A stretch of DNA of 8,888 bases, from positions 1 to 8,888 of the forward strand of contig CAZIVE010000108.1 in NCBI GenBank assembly GCA_964542435.1, given 5' to 3'. A program made the translations under genes and the position numbers. The DNA comes from CAZIVE01 sp964542435. GTDB taxonomy: Bacteria; Bacteroidota; Bacteroidia; Bacteroidales; Tannerellaceae. Shown piece by piece: positions 1 through 6,085 of the stretch; position 1 is the stretch's first letter, and every line of letters begins with the position of its first letter. The notes under the pieces were generated by a model. It was not told where the DNA came from, did no database searches, and worked only from the letters and a program-made list of their open reading frames with translations.

Positions 1-511
1 AAGAGATATACACACCGGAAGCCTTACCTTGCAGGGCCTCTGCGAAGGTAGCCACTGGCGTTTCAGTCAAAGCTTCGCTGGATACGACAGCGACAGATCC
101 TGTAATATCCTTCTTTGCCTGCGTACCATAACCGACGACGACGACTTCATTCAGATTCTGGGTATTCTCGACCAGGGTGACCTTAATATTACCACCTCTA
201 GCTTGAACTTCCTGACTTACATATCCGATATAGGATACGACGAGAGTTGCATTTGTTGGTACGTTCTGAATCGTAGCCTTACCGTTGGTATCGGTAATGT
301 TACCATTTGTTGTACCTTTTACAATAACATTAGCACCAATGATGGCACCTGCCTTATCACTAACGGTTACAGTAACCGTCCTTCCGTTCTGTTGAACGGC
401 ATTCACATGGGTAACAGGGACGCCTTCATCTGCTGCGAAGACTGGACTTGCGCTAAAGAACAAGAACAAAGATCCCCAAAGAAAATGTTTACAAATCATT
501 CCTCCATTCAT
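1..511 (-). CDS. SusC-like TonB-linked outer-membrane protein, N-terminal part (cut by left edge)
   Basis: Translating the minus strand from ATG 511 gives 170 open residues that run off the left edge. Residues about 5-26 form a signal peptide (hydrophobic LWGSLFLFFSASPVFA, likely cleaved after Ala26). Residues about 43-115 look like a carboxypeptidase-D regulatory-like domain (AGAIIGANVIVKGTTNG, then SYIGY). The SusC hallmark EVVVVGYGTQ follows at 122-131, then the start of the TonB plug (ALTETPVATFAEALQGKASG). SusC-family proteins form the outer-membrane barrel that, with a SusD lipoprotein lid, imports glycans or peptides using TonB energy. The substrate cannot be told from this part, and any susD partner would lie beyond the left edge. 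An in-frame ATG at 499 is an alternative start; the GGAGGA just before it is too close to act as a normal ribosome site. No STN domain is seen, so FecR/ECF-type signalling is not suggested. Confidence 0.93.
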   Translation of the reverse strand, partial: MNGGMICKHFLWGSLFLFFSASPVFAADEGVPVTHVNAVQQNGRTVTVTVSDKAGAIIGANVIVKGTTNGNITDTNGKATIQNVPTNATLVVSYIGYVSQEVQARGGNIKVTLVENTQNLNEVVVVGYGTQAKKDITGSVAVVSSEALTETPVATFAEALQGKASGVYIS

Positions 512-551
512 AGGATTAGATTATTTAGGTTATTAATATATTGGTAAAAAA

Positions 552-572
552 CACAGATTACCACAGATTACC
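552..572. repeat. Tandem 10-bp repeat in the susC leader
   Basis: CACAGATTAC occurs twice head to tail (552-561 and 562-571), followed by one more C of a third unit. It lies within the inferred 5' leader of the susC-like transcript, about 40-60 nt before its start codon. The 10-bp period would put two protein-binding half-sites on the same DNA face, but it could be a chance duplication. Confidence 0.6.
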
Positions 573-647
573 GAATAATGTATTGAAAAAAATCAACGAA
601 GTGAATTAAAAACAGCATCAACACGGGTTCATCATAACAAAAAAAGG

Positions 648-658
648 TTCACAACTGT
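648..658. repeat. 11-bp direct repeat TTCACAACTGT, copy 1
   Basis: This is an exact match to the copy at 763-773, 115 bp away (about 11 helical turns). It sits about 24 bp downstream of the susC -7 box, inside the transcribed leader. Confidence 0.55.
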
Positions 659-679
659 CACTGATTTTCCAATTGACAG
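655..679. promoter_or_regulatory. Inverted repeat CTGTCA-N13-TGACAG at the susC transcription start
   Basis: Perfect 6-bp arms (655-660 and 674-679) lie just downstream of the susC -7 box and span the expected transcription start near 675. The position fits a repressor operator, but 6-bp arms are weak evidence on their own. Confidence 0.35.
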
Positions 680-681
680 CC

Positions 682-713
682 CAAATTTAGTAACTCATTT
701 TAATAAATCCAAA
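682..713 (-). promoter_or_regulatory. Bacteroidetes-type promoter of the susC-like gene
   Basis: Read on the minus strand: TTTG (713-710), a 20-bp spacer, then TAAATTTG (689-682). This matches the Bacteroidetes primary sigma consensus TTTG-N19-21-TAnnTTTG at every defined position. Transcription would start near 675, leaving a leader of about 165 nt. Confidence 0.75.
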
Positions 714-762
714 GATTTCTTCGATTATTTCACATATTTTCTTGGAAAAAGCTGAAGGAATA

Positions 763-773
763 TTCACAACTGT
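763..773. repeat. 11-bp direct repeat TTCACAACTGT, copy 2
   Basis: This is an exact second copy of 648-658. It lies 50 bp upstream of the susC -33 element and about 55-65 bp upstream of the inferred dcp transcription start, which is a plausible activator position for dcp. Confidence 0.55.
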
Positions 774-791
774 AAAAATAAACGGCCTAAC

Positions 792-823
792 TTTTTAAGA
801 ATTAGAAGGAATGACTATCTTTG
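792..823 (+). promoter_or_regulatory. Bacteroidetes-type promoter of dcp
   Basis: TATCTTTG at 816-823 matches the -7 consensus TAnnTTTG. TTTT at 792-795, with a 20-bp spacer, is a 3-of-4 match to the -33 element. Transcription would start near 830, about 20 nt before the ATG at 850. Confidence 0.75.
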
Positions 824-849
824 CCCGTTCAACTAAATAGTCTAAAGAC

Positions 850-2961
850 ATGAAAAAAACGATCCTAGCAATTTTCTTATTCAATTTATGCATCATGGTA
901 CAAGCAGTAAACAATCCTTTCTTTACGAAGTATAATACGCCGTTAGGCACGCCGCCTTTCGACAAAATCAAGACAGAACATTACGAGCCGGCCTTTAAAG
1001 AGGGCATTCTTCGTCTCGACAAAGAGATTAAAACCATAGCGGACAACCAGACGCCGGCAACATTCAAGAACACGATTGAAGCACTCGACCAAAGTGGCGA
1101 GATGCTCCGAAGAGTAAGCAGTGCCTTCTTCAATGTGCTCAGCGCCGATGCCAGCGACGAGATGCTTGCCATTTCACAACGCGTCTCCCCGCTCCTCACT
1201 GAGAGCAGCAATAATATATATATGAACGAGAAGCTCTTCCAGAGAGTCAAAGCCATCTACGACGCTAAAGAGTCGCTGAATCTGACTACCGAACAGAAGA
1301 AGCTGCTCGAGGATACCTACGAGACTTTCAAAGAACAAGGAGCCACGCTGAATGCGGCAGACAAAGAAACCTTCCGCAAGCTTTCTACAGAGTTGAGCCT
1401 TCTCGCCTTGCAATATGACGAGAACGACCTGAAGGATCTCAGTCGTTTCGAAATGCTGATCACCGACGAGAAAGACCTTGAAGGTCTGCCGCCCAGCATC
1501 CGCGAGAATGCGATGAACGCAGCCAAGGAAAAAGGGAAACAGGGCTGGCTTTTCAATCTCTCCGCACCCAGCTATTCTCCCTTCATGCGCTATTCCGCCA
1601 AACGGGATCTTCGTGAAAAGATGTATCGCGCCTTTACGAGCGTCGGCAATAAAGGTGATGAATATGACAACAAGGAAATCGTCAAGAAAATCGTCAACGA
1701 TCGTCTGGCACTCGCTCAACTGATGGGTTTCAAGAACTATGCCGAATACGAAGAGCTTCACACGATGGCCAAGAATCCGTCCAACGTGTATAAACTGCTC
1801 GACGAACTGCTCAAAGCCTACAAACCGGTCGCCATCAACGAATACAACGAAGTGAAAGGATTCGCTACAGGACTGGAGAACAAAGATATGACCATCATGC
1901 CTTGGGATTGGAATTTCTATTCCGAGAAGCTTAAGGATCTCCGTTTCCACGTCAACGATGAGATGACACGTCCCTACTTCGAACTGAACCACGTGCGTGA
2001 GAGCATTTTCGGACTCGCCACACAGCTTTACGGCATCACCTTTAAGAAGAGCAAACGGATTCCTGTATATAATAAAGAGGTAGAAACGTATGAAGTGTTC
2101 GACGCAGACGGAAGCTTCCTCGGCGTTCTTTACACGGATTTCTTCACGCGTCCCACGAAACAGTCGGGCGCTTGGATGAACAACATCAAAGCACAATACA
2201 TGGAAAACGGAAAAGACAGCCGTCCGCAGATTCTCCTCGTGATGAACTTCACGCGTCCGACCGGCGACAAACCTGTGCTTCTTACGTTTGACGAAGTGAA
2301 CACCTTCATCCATGAGTTCGGACATTCTCTTCACGGAATGCTCAGTAAATGCACCTATGAAAGCATTTCAGGCACCAGCGTATATAGAGATTTCGTGGAA
2401 CTGCCATCTCAGATCATGGAAAACTGGCTTACGCAACGCGAGTTCCTCAATCAGATCGCCGTACATTATCAAACAGGCGAGAAGATTCCGGAAGAGATGG
2501 TCAAAAGCCTCGTCGATGCTTCCAACTTCAACTGTGGCTATTACTGCTGCCGTCAGATCAGCTTCGGACTGCTCGACATGGCTTGGCATACACTGCAGCA
2601 GCCTTTCAGCGGAGACGTCCTTTCGTTCGAACAAAAAGCCTGGACGCCTGCTTCCTTGCTCCCGCAAGTTGAAAACAGCTCCATGAGCACCAACTTCTCC
2701 CATATCTTCTCAGGCGGTTATTCCGCAGGTTATTACGGATACAAATGGGCAGAAGTATTGGATGCAGACGCATTCGCAGCCTTCAAGGAACACGGAATCT
2801 TCAATAAGGAGACTGCCAAGAAGTTTCGCGACAACATTCTTTCGAAAGGCGGAACGGAAGATCCAAGCATCCTCTATCGTAACTTCCGTGGAAGAGACGC
2901 CACGATCGACGCTCTGCTGATCCGCAACGGAATCAAGAAAGAGACATCCATCGGTCAATAG
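850..2961 (+). CDS. dcp: M3-family peptidyl-dipeptidase (Dcp-like), exported
   Basis: This 703-residue zinc metallopeptidase of family M3 has the usual full length for Dcp and oligopeptidase A relatives. The zinc site is visible as HEFGH at 488-492, with the third ligand predicted as Glu517 in DFVELPSQ; the 29-residue distance from the first His equals that in thimet oligopeptidase. The conserved GGYSAGYYGYKW stretch at 622-633 is the substrate-side loop near the C-terminus. An N-terminal signal peptide (MKKTILAIFLFNLCIMVQA, cleavage likely after Ala19) indicates a periplasmic enzyme, as is common in Bacteroidetes, unlike the mainly cytosolic E. coli Dcp. The expected reaction is release of C-terminal dipeptides from short peptides. 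Cys14 is not in a good lipobox, so a lipoprotein is less likely. The ATG at 850 follows a strong promoter; no Shine-Dalgarno is present. It appears monocistronic. Dcp is favoured over oligopeptidase A, but sequence alone does not settle the specificity. Confidence 0.95.
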   Translation: MKKTILAIFLFNLCIMVQAVNNPFFTKYNTPLGTPPFDKIKTEHYEPAFKEGILRLDKEIKTIADNQTPATFKNTIEALDQSGEMLRRVSSAFFNVLSADASDEMLAISQRVSPLLTESSNNIYMNEKLFQRVKAIYDAKESLNLTTEQKKLLEDTYETFKEQGATLNAADKETFRKLSTELSLLALQYDENDLKDLSRFEMLITDEKDLEGLPPSIRENAMNAAKEKGKQGWLFNLSAPSYSPFMRYSAKRDLREKMYRAFTSVGNKGDEYDNKEIVKKIVNDRLALAQLMGFKNYAEYEELHTMAKNPSNVYKLLDELLKAYKPVAINEYNEVKGFATGLENKDMTIMPWDWNFYSEKLKDLRFHVNDEMTRPYFELNHVRESIFGLATQLYGITFKKSKRIPVYNKEVETYEVFDADGSFLGVLYTDFFTRPTKQSGAWMNNIKAQYMENGKDSRPQILLVMNFTRPTGDKPVLLTFDEVNTFIHEFGHSLHGMLSKCTYESISGTSVYRDFVELPSQIMENWLTQREFLNQIAVHYQTGEKIPEEMVKSLVDASNFNCGYYCCRQISFGLLDMAWHTLQQPFSGDVLSFEQKAWTPASLLPQVENSSMSTNFSHIFSGGYSAGYYGYKWAEVLDADAFAAFKEHGIFNKETAKKFRDNILSKGGTEDPSILYRNFRGRDATIDALLIRNGIKKETSIGQ

Positions 2962-2970
2962 ACGAAGCAT

Positions 2971-2989
2971 CGCCTCATGAGAAAAGGCG
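2971..2989 (+). terminator. Possible weak hairpin just after dcp
   Basis: CGCCT (2971-2975) pairs with AGGCG (2985-2989) around a 9-nt loop, starting 10 nt after the dcp stop. The nearest T-run (ATTTTT, from about 3002) is 13 nt downstream, so this is a poor intrinsic terminator and may only protect the 3' end. Confidence 0.3.
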
Positions 2990-3046
2990 TCTGAACAAGA
3001 GATTTTTCATCCGTTGTCATTGATTTACGGAAAAGTCACACTGATA

Positions 3047-3099
3047 AAAAATATTTTAACCATGGTTGAAACATTATTTGACCGTGGTTAAATATTTTT
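3047..3099. terminator. Terminator-like hairpin after dcp, potentially bidirectional
   Basis: Left arm 3047-3066 pairs with right arm 3081-3099 in 19 pairs, with one bulged T (3054), one G-T wobble (3063 with 3084) and a 14-nt loop. The stem has an A-tract at its 5' base and a T-tract at its 3' base, the pattern of an intrinsic terminator working in both directions. It lies about 85 nt beyond the dcp stop and is the best candidate for that gene's terminator. Confidence 0.6.
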
Positions 3100-3136
3100 G
3101 GATCACTATGAAAAAAAGTTTTAACCATGGTTGAAA
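3054..3136. repeat. Array of three near-palindromic 17-18-bp motifs
   Basis: Copies 1 (3054-3071) and 3 (3119-3136) are identical: TTTTAACCATGGTTGAAA. Copy 2 (3077-3092) is a diverged copy in inverted orientation, TTTGACCGTGGTTAAA. The perfect palindromic core AACCATGGTT is present in copies 1 and 3. The identity of copies 1 and 3 extends into a following ATTATTT. Core centres are at 3062.5, 3084.5 and 3127.5, so 22 and 43 bp apart, near two and four DNA turns. The array overlaps the terminator-like hairpin. Confidence 0.7.
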
Positions 3137-3397
3137 ATTATTTCCATCCGTAGAGAACGAAGATCCGTTCGTGTATGATGGAGAAAATAAAAAGAGGGAA
3201 GCCTTATACATCTTATATATATAGCACAAAAATGAATGAGAAAAGCGATATACATCATATAATACAAAGTTGAAATGAATGACGATCCCGCATTTCTCCC
3301 AATGTTCATCGAGCGAAAGAGACAGGAGCGGACTATCTTTCACAAGTTCAAAAAAAATAAAAGAAAGAATGATGAACTTCGAGAAACAAATAATAAC

Positions 3398-3405
3398 TAA
3401 CTTTG
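3398..3405 (+). promoter_or_regulatory. Promoter -7 box of the deaminase-ctpA-cyclo-ligase operon
   Basis: TAACTTTG followed by C is a full match to the Bacteroidetes TAnnTTTG box. No good -33 TTTG is found 19-21 bp upstream. Transcription would start near 3411, giving a leader of about 45 nt to the ATG at 3457. Confidence 0.65.
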
Positions 3406-3418
3406 CAGTTCGAAATTA

Positions 3419-3432
3419 CAGAGGAAACTCTG
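3419..3432 (+). promoter_or_regulatory. Leader hairpin with GAAA tetraloop
   Basis: CAGAG (3419-3423) pairs perfectly with CTCTG (3428-3432) around a GAAA loop of the stable GNRA class. It lies in the inferred leader, 24 nt before the deaminase start. It may stabilise the 5' end or affect translation; no known regulator is recognised. Confidence 0.45.
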
Positions 3433-3456
3433 CCGATTTAATTGTTTTACGTACGG

Positions 3457-3891
3457 ATGCAAGAAAAAACAGACAAGCAATACGAATTAGACAAACGTTA
3501 CCTGAGAATGGCGACTATTTGGGCAGAAAATTCATATTGTAAAAGACGCCAAGTCGGAGCATTGGTCGTAAAAGACCAAATGATTATCTCTGACGGATAC
3601 AACGGAACTCCTTCAGGTTTTGAGAACATTTGCGAAGACGAAAACAATGTCACCAAGCCTTACGTGTTACACGCTGAAGCAAATGCCATCACAAAAGTGG
3701 CAGCTTCCTCCAACAGCAGTCGCGATGCTACAATCTACGTCACCTCTGCACCTTGCATTGAATGTGCGAAACTAATCATTCAAGCAGGAATTAAAAGAGT
3801 GGTTTATGCTTCCAAATATCGTATGGAAGACGGAATTGATTTGCTTCGACGTGCGAACGTTGAGGTTGTTTATATAGATATTAGCGAATAA
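3457..3891 (+). CDS. Deoxycytidylate (dCMP) deaminase family protein
   Basis: This 144-residue protein carries the zinc-dependent cytidine/dCMP deaminase fold. The HAEANAI motif at 72-78 supplies a zinc ligand (His72) and the catalytic glutamate (Glu74), and PCIEC at 99-103 supplies Cys100 and Cys103. The GYNGTPSGF stretch at 47-55 is characteristic of dCMP deaminases (ComEB, phage T4 Cd) rather than of cytidine or tRNA-adenosine deaminases. The expected reaction is dCMP to dUMP, feeding thymidylate synthase. ATG 3457 is chosen over an in-frame TTG at 3442 because it gives the normal family N-terminus (MQEKTDKQYELDKRYLRMA). It is first in an operon, with ctpA 15 bp downstream. Its codons look somewhat more A/T-rich than those of ctpA. 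A riboflavin-type deaminase is unlikely because no reductase domain is present. Confidence 0.92.
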   Translation: MQEKTDKQYELDKRYLRMATIWAENSYCKRRQVGALVVKDQMIISDGYNGTPSGFENICEDENNVTKPYVLHAEANAITKVAASSNSSRDATIYVTSAPCIECAKLIIQAGIKRVVYASKYRMEDGIDLLRRANVEVVYIDISE

Positions 3892-3906
3892 AGACATAAC
3901 TTTTCT

Positions 3907-5598
3907 ATGGACAGAAACAAAAGATTGTCGGTCTGGCTTCCCGTTATCATAGCGGCAAGCATAGCACTTGGAATTTTCATTGGGAACTATTACCTCTCGA
4001 TAAGTAAAGGTAGGAGCCATGGTTTTTCAAGTGGCAATAAGATCAATGCCATTCTCGACATTATCGATGAACAATATGTGGATTCGGTAAATATGGAGGA
4101 TCTGGTTGAAGGTACGATTCCAAAGATCTTCAGCGAGCTCGATCCCCATTCTCTGTATATTCCCGCAAGCGACGCATCCCTGGTGAATGAAGATTTGGAA
4201 AGCTCCTTCAGCGGCATCGGCGTCTCTTTCAATTTCCAAAGCGATACGATTCTTGTCATCAACGTCATCAAAGGCGGTCCTGCTGAAAAAGCCGGATTGC
4301 TACCGTTCGACCGTATCATCACCATCAACGGCAAAAACTTCGCCGGTCAGAAGATGGATCAGGCAAAGGTGATGAAGACCCTGCGCGGTGCAAAAAACAG
4401 CACAGTCAAATTGGGCGTTCAGCGTAGCGGCATCAAAGGTCTGCGCACCTTCGTCGTAACACGCGGCGATGTTCCGGTCAACACGGTGGATGTGGCTTAC
4501 ACCGTCAGCAAAGGAATCGGCTACATCAAGATCAGCAAATTTGCCCGCAACACGTACGATGAATTCATTACAGCGATAGCCAAACTCAAGAAAGAGGGTT
4601 CCAACTCGTTCATCATCGACCTCCGCGGCAACACGGGCGGATATATGGACGCAGCCAACAATATGGTCAACGAATTCCTTCCGGAAGGACGGCTGATTGA
4701 ATATCTGCAAGGCAAGAACTTCCCCCGCTCGGATGTCTATGCCAATGGCACAGGCACTTGTCTCAAATCTCCGTTGGTCGTTTTGACCGATGAGATCTCG
4801 GCATCCGCCAGTGAGATCTTCAGCGGAGCCATTCAGGACAACGACCGTGGTCTGATCATCGGACGCCGCACCTACGGAAAAGGTCTGGTTCAAACGCAGA
4901 TCGCTCTGAACGACGGATCGGCTGTCAGACTCACTATCGCCCGTTACTACACGCCTTCAGGCCGTTGCATCCAGAAGAAATACGAACTGGGCAAGACGGA
5001 AGAATACGATCAGGACATCTACAACCGATATCTGCACGGAGAGTTTGACTCGGCAGACAGCATCAAGCTGGATGAAAAGGTCAAATACCACACAGTCATG
5101 GGACGAACCGTTTACGGTGGCGGTGGAATCATGCCTGATATCTTCATTCCGCGCGACACTTTCGGCATGACCTCTTACTATGAGGAAGCCGTCAGCAACG
5201 GACTTATCTTCATGTATGCCCTGGAATACTCCAACAACAACCGCATAAAACTCTCCTCGTTCAAGAGATGGAACGATCTGCAGACTTATCTGGAAAGACA
5301 ACCGATCCTCAACGACTTCGCCAACTATGCCGAAGCAAAAGGATTGCGTAAACGTCCGATTCTGATCAATATCTCGCGTCAGCTGCTGGAGACAGAACTG
5401 GAGGCCTACATTGTACGCAACTTCTTTGACGACGAAGGTTTCTATCCGATCTATCTCAAAGATGATCCGACGTTGAAACGTGCCGTTGAGGTTTTGAAAG
5501 AGGGAAAATCATTCCCGACACTGAAGAATGGAAATCTCCAAAGCAAAGCAAAAGCTTCGAAAAGAAATCGCACAAGCAAAGGGAACTTTCTCAGCTGA
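3907..5598 (+). CDS. ctpA: S41-family C-terminal processing protease (CtpA-like)
   Basis: This 563-residue protein has an uncleaved N-terminal membrane anchor at about 10-30 (WLPVIIAASIALGIFIGNYY), placing the rest in the periplasm. A PDZ domain follows at about 97-185 (GIGVSF, GGPAEKAGLLPFDRIITING). The S41 protease domain contains SASASEIFSGAIQDN and TYGKGLVQ. By alignment with B. subtilis CtpB the catalytic residues are Ser300, Lys325 and Gln329, with the usual 25-residue Ser-Lys spacing. Family members cut proteins near their C-termini in envelope quality control; the substrate here is unknown. It lies 15 bp after the deaminase gene and overlaps the cyclo-ligase gene by 71 bp. The last 23 residues (541-563), encoded in that overlap, are rich in Lys, Arg and Ser and look like a non-conserved tail. 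Beyond about residue 340 is the extended C-terminal region seen in Bacteroidetes members. Confidence 0.95.
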   Translation: MDRNKRLSVWLPVIIAASIALGIFIGNYYLSISKGRSHGFSSGNKINAILDIIDEQYVDSVNMEDLVEGTIPKIFSELDPHSLYIPASDASLVNEDLESSFSGIGVSFNFQSDTILVINVIKGGPAEKAGLLPFDRIITINGKNFAGQKMDQAKVMKTLRGAKNSTVKLGVQRSGIKGLRTFVVTRGDVPVNTVDVAYTVSKGIGYIKISKFARNTYDEFITAIAKLKKEGSNSFIIDLRGNTGGYMDAANNMVNEFLPEGRLIEYLQGKNFPRSDVYANGTGTCLKSPLVVLTDEISASASEIFSGAIQDNDRGLIIGRRTYGKGLVQTQIALNDGSAVRLTIARYYTPSGRCIQKKYELGKTEEYDQDIYNRYLHGEFDSADSIKLDEKVKYHTVMGRTVYGGGGIMPDIFIPRDTFGMTSYYEEAVSNGLIFMYALEYSNNNRIKLSSFKRWNDLQTYLERQPILNDFANYAEAKGLRKRPILINISRQLLETELEAYIVRNFFDDEGFYPIYLKDDPTLKRAVEVLKEGKSFPTLKNGNLQSKAKASKRNRTSKGNFLS

Positions 5599-6085
5599 TC
5601 TTTTGTTAGAACGTTCTCATGCGATTTTGGACAAGGTCGAACAGAGCGATCTGTTCATCCGGGCAAACTGTGTAGCGCTGTATGAGGCGCTGCCGGGAGA
5701 AGTGCAGACCGCTGCGTTCATTGAGAAATGGTATAAGAGCAAGACGCTTCTTCTGCCCATCGTTGAAGGCAATGACTTGAAGCTCTCGCCTTATGCAGGA
5801 CCGGAATCGCTTCGTAGCGGAGCGTTCGGCATCTTGGAACCGACGGCAGAGTCGACTGTTTCCGAAAAGGAAATCGATCTGATCATCGTCCCGGGAATTG
5901 CTTTCGACAGAGCCTTGAACCGAATGGGACGAGGCAAAGGTTTTTACGACCGTCTTCTCTCCTCTTTGCCGGTTCCCAAGATGGGCATCTGCTTCGACTT
6001 CCAGCTGTTTGACAAGATTCCCTGTGAACCTTTCGATATAAAAATGGATTGTGTGATCTCCGAATCAGAGATCGTGAGGAATTAA
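5528..6085 (+). CDS. ygfA: 5-formyltetrahydrofolate cyclo-ligase
   Basis: This 185-residue enzyme is of normal family length. It converts 5-formyl-THF plus ATP to 5,10-methenyl-THF, returning a stored or inhibitory folate to the active one-carbon pool in the cytosol. Family signatures are the N-terminal basic KQKLRKEI helix, LPGEVQT at 55-61, GILEP at 101-105, VPGIAFD at 121-127 and the ATP/substrate-binding GRGKGFYDR at 134-142. The ATG at 5528 is kept although it lies 71 bp inside ctpA. It gives the expected family N-terminus, and the next Met is residue 133, far too late. The long overlap suggests translational coupling to ctpA. Its TAA stop overlaps the stop of the convergent DUF721 gene within one TTAA, and there is no terminator between them. 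Confidence 0.94.
   Translation: MEISKAKQKLRKEIAQAKGTFSADLLLERSHAILDKVEQSDLFIRANCVALYEALPGEVQTAAFIEKWYKSKTLLLPIVEGNDLKLSPYAGPESLRSGAFGILEPTAESTVSEKEIDLIIVPGIAFDRALNRMGRGKGFYDRLLSSLPVPKMGICFDFQLFDKIPCEPFDIKMDCVISESEIVRN

Larger units (their letters stand above)
512..849. other. Divergent intergenic region between susC-like gene and dcp
   Basis: This 338-bp A/T-rich stretch has no credible coding sequence. It holds the susC-side promoter (682-713, minus), the dcp promoter (792-823, plus), two copies of an 11-bp direct repeat (648-658 and 763-773), a 6-bp-arm inverted repeat (655-660 with 674-679) and a 10-bp tandem repeat (552-572). The susC transcript would carry a leader of about 165 nt, while the dcp leader is only about 20 nt. 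Confidence 0.8.
2962..3456. other. 495-bp non-coding region between dcp and the deaminase operon
   Basis: No gene is supported here. The first part holds a small hairpin (2971-2989), then a terminator-like hairpin and a three-copy near-palindrome array (3047-3136). From about 3140 to 3390 I see only A/T-rich sequence with a short stem (ACGAA 3157-3161 with TTCGT 3168-3172). The end carries the promoter (3398-3405) and leader of the deaminase operon. Open frames on either strand lack family features and are A/T-rich shadows. An unrecognised small RNA cannot be excluded. Confidence 0.7.

Noticed and set aside
29..547. 172-codon open frame on the plus strand at the left edge
   Set aside because: It is antisense to the SusC-like N-terminus, whose signal peptide and EVVVVGYGTQ motif are unmistakable.
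1174..2334. 386-codon open frame on the minus strand inside dcp
   Set aside because: It is fully antisense to a clear M3 peptidase with all catalytic residues, has no recognisable motifs, and reflects the codon pattern of the real gene.
3054..3136. CRISPR array or IS end for the repeated palindromes
   Set aside because: There are only three short copies, one inverted, with unequal spacers and no cas or transposase gene nearby; no target-site duplication is seen.
3074..3343. Small hydrophobic minus-strand frames in the dcp-deaminase gap as a possible membrane peptide or toxin
   Set aside because: The composition simply follows A/T-rich DNA; there is no promoter match on that strand, no convincing start context, and the frame runs into the hairpin array.
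3279..3542. 87-codon plus-strand frame upstream of the deaminase
   Set aside because: It crosses the operon promoter and the deaminase start in another frame, so it could not be made from the inferred transcript and shows no family features.
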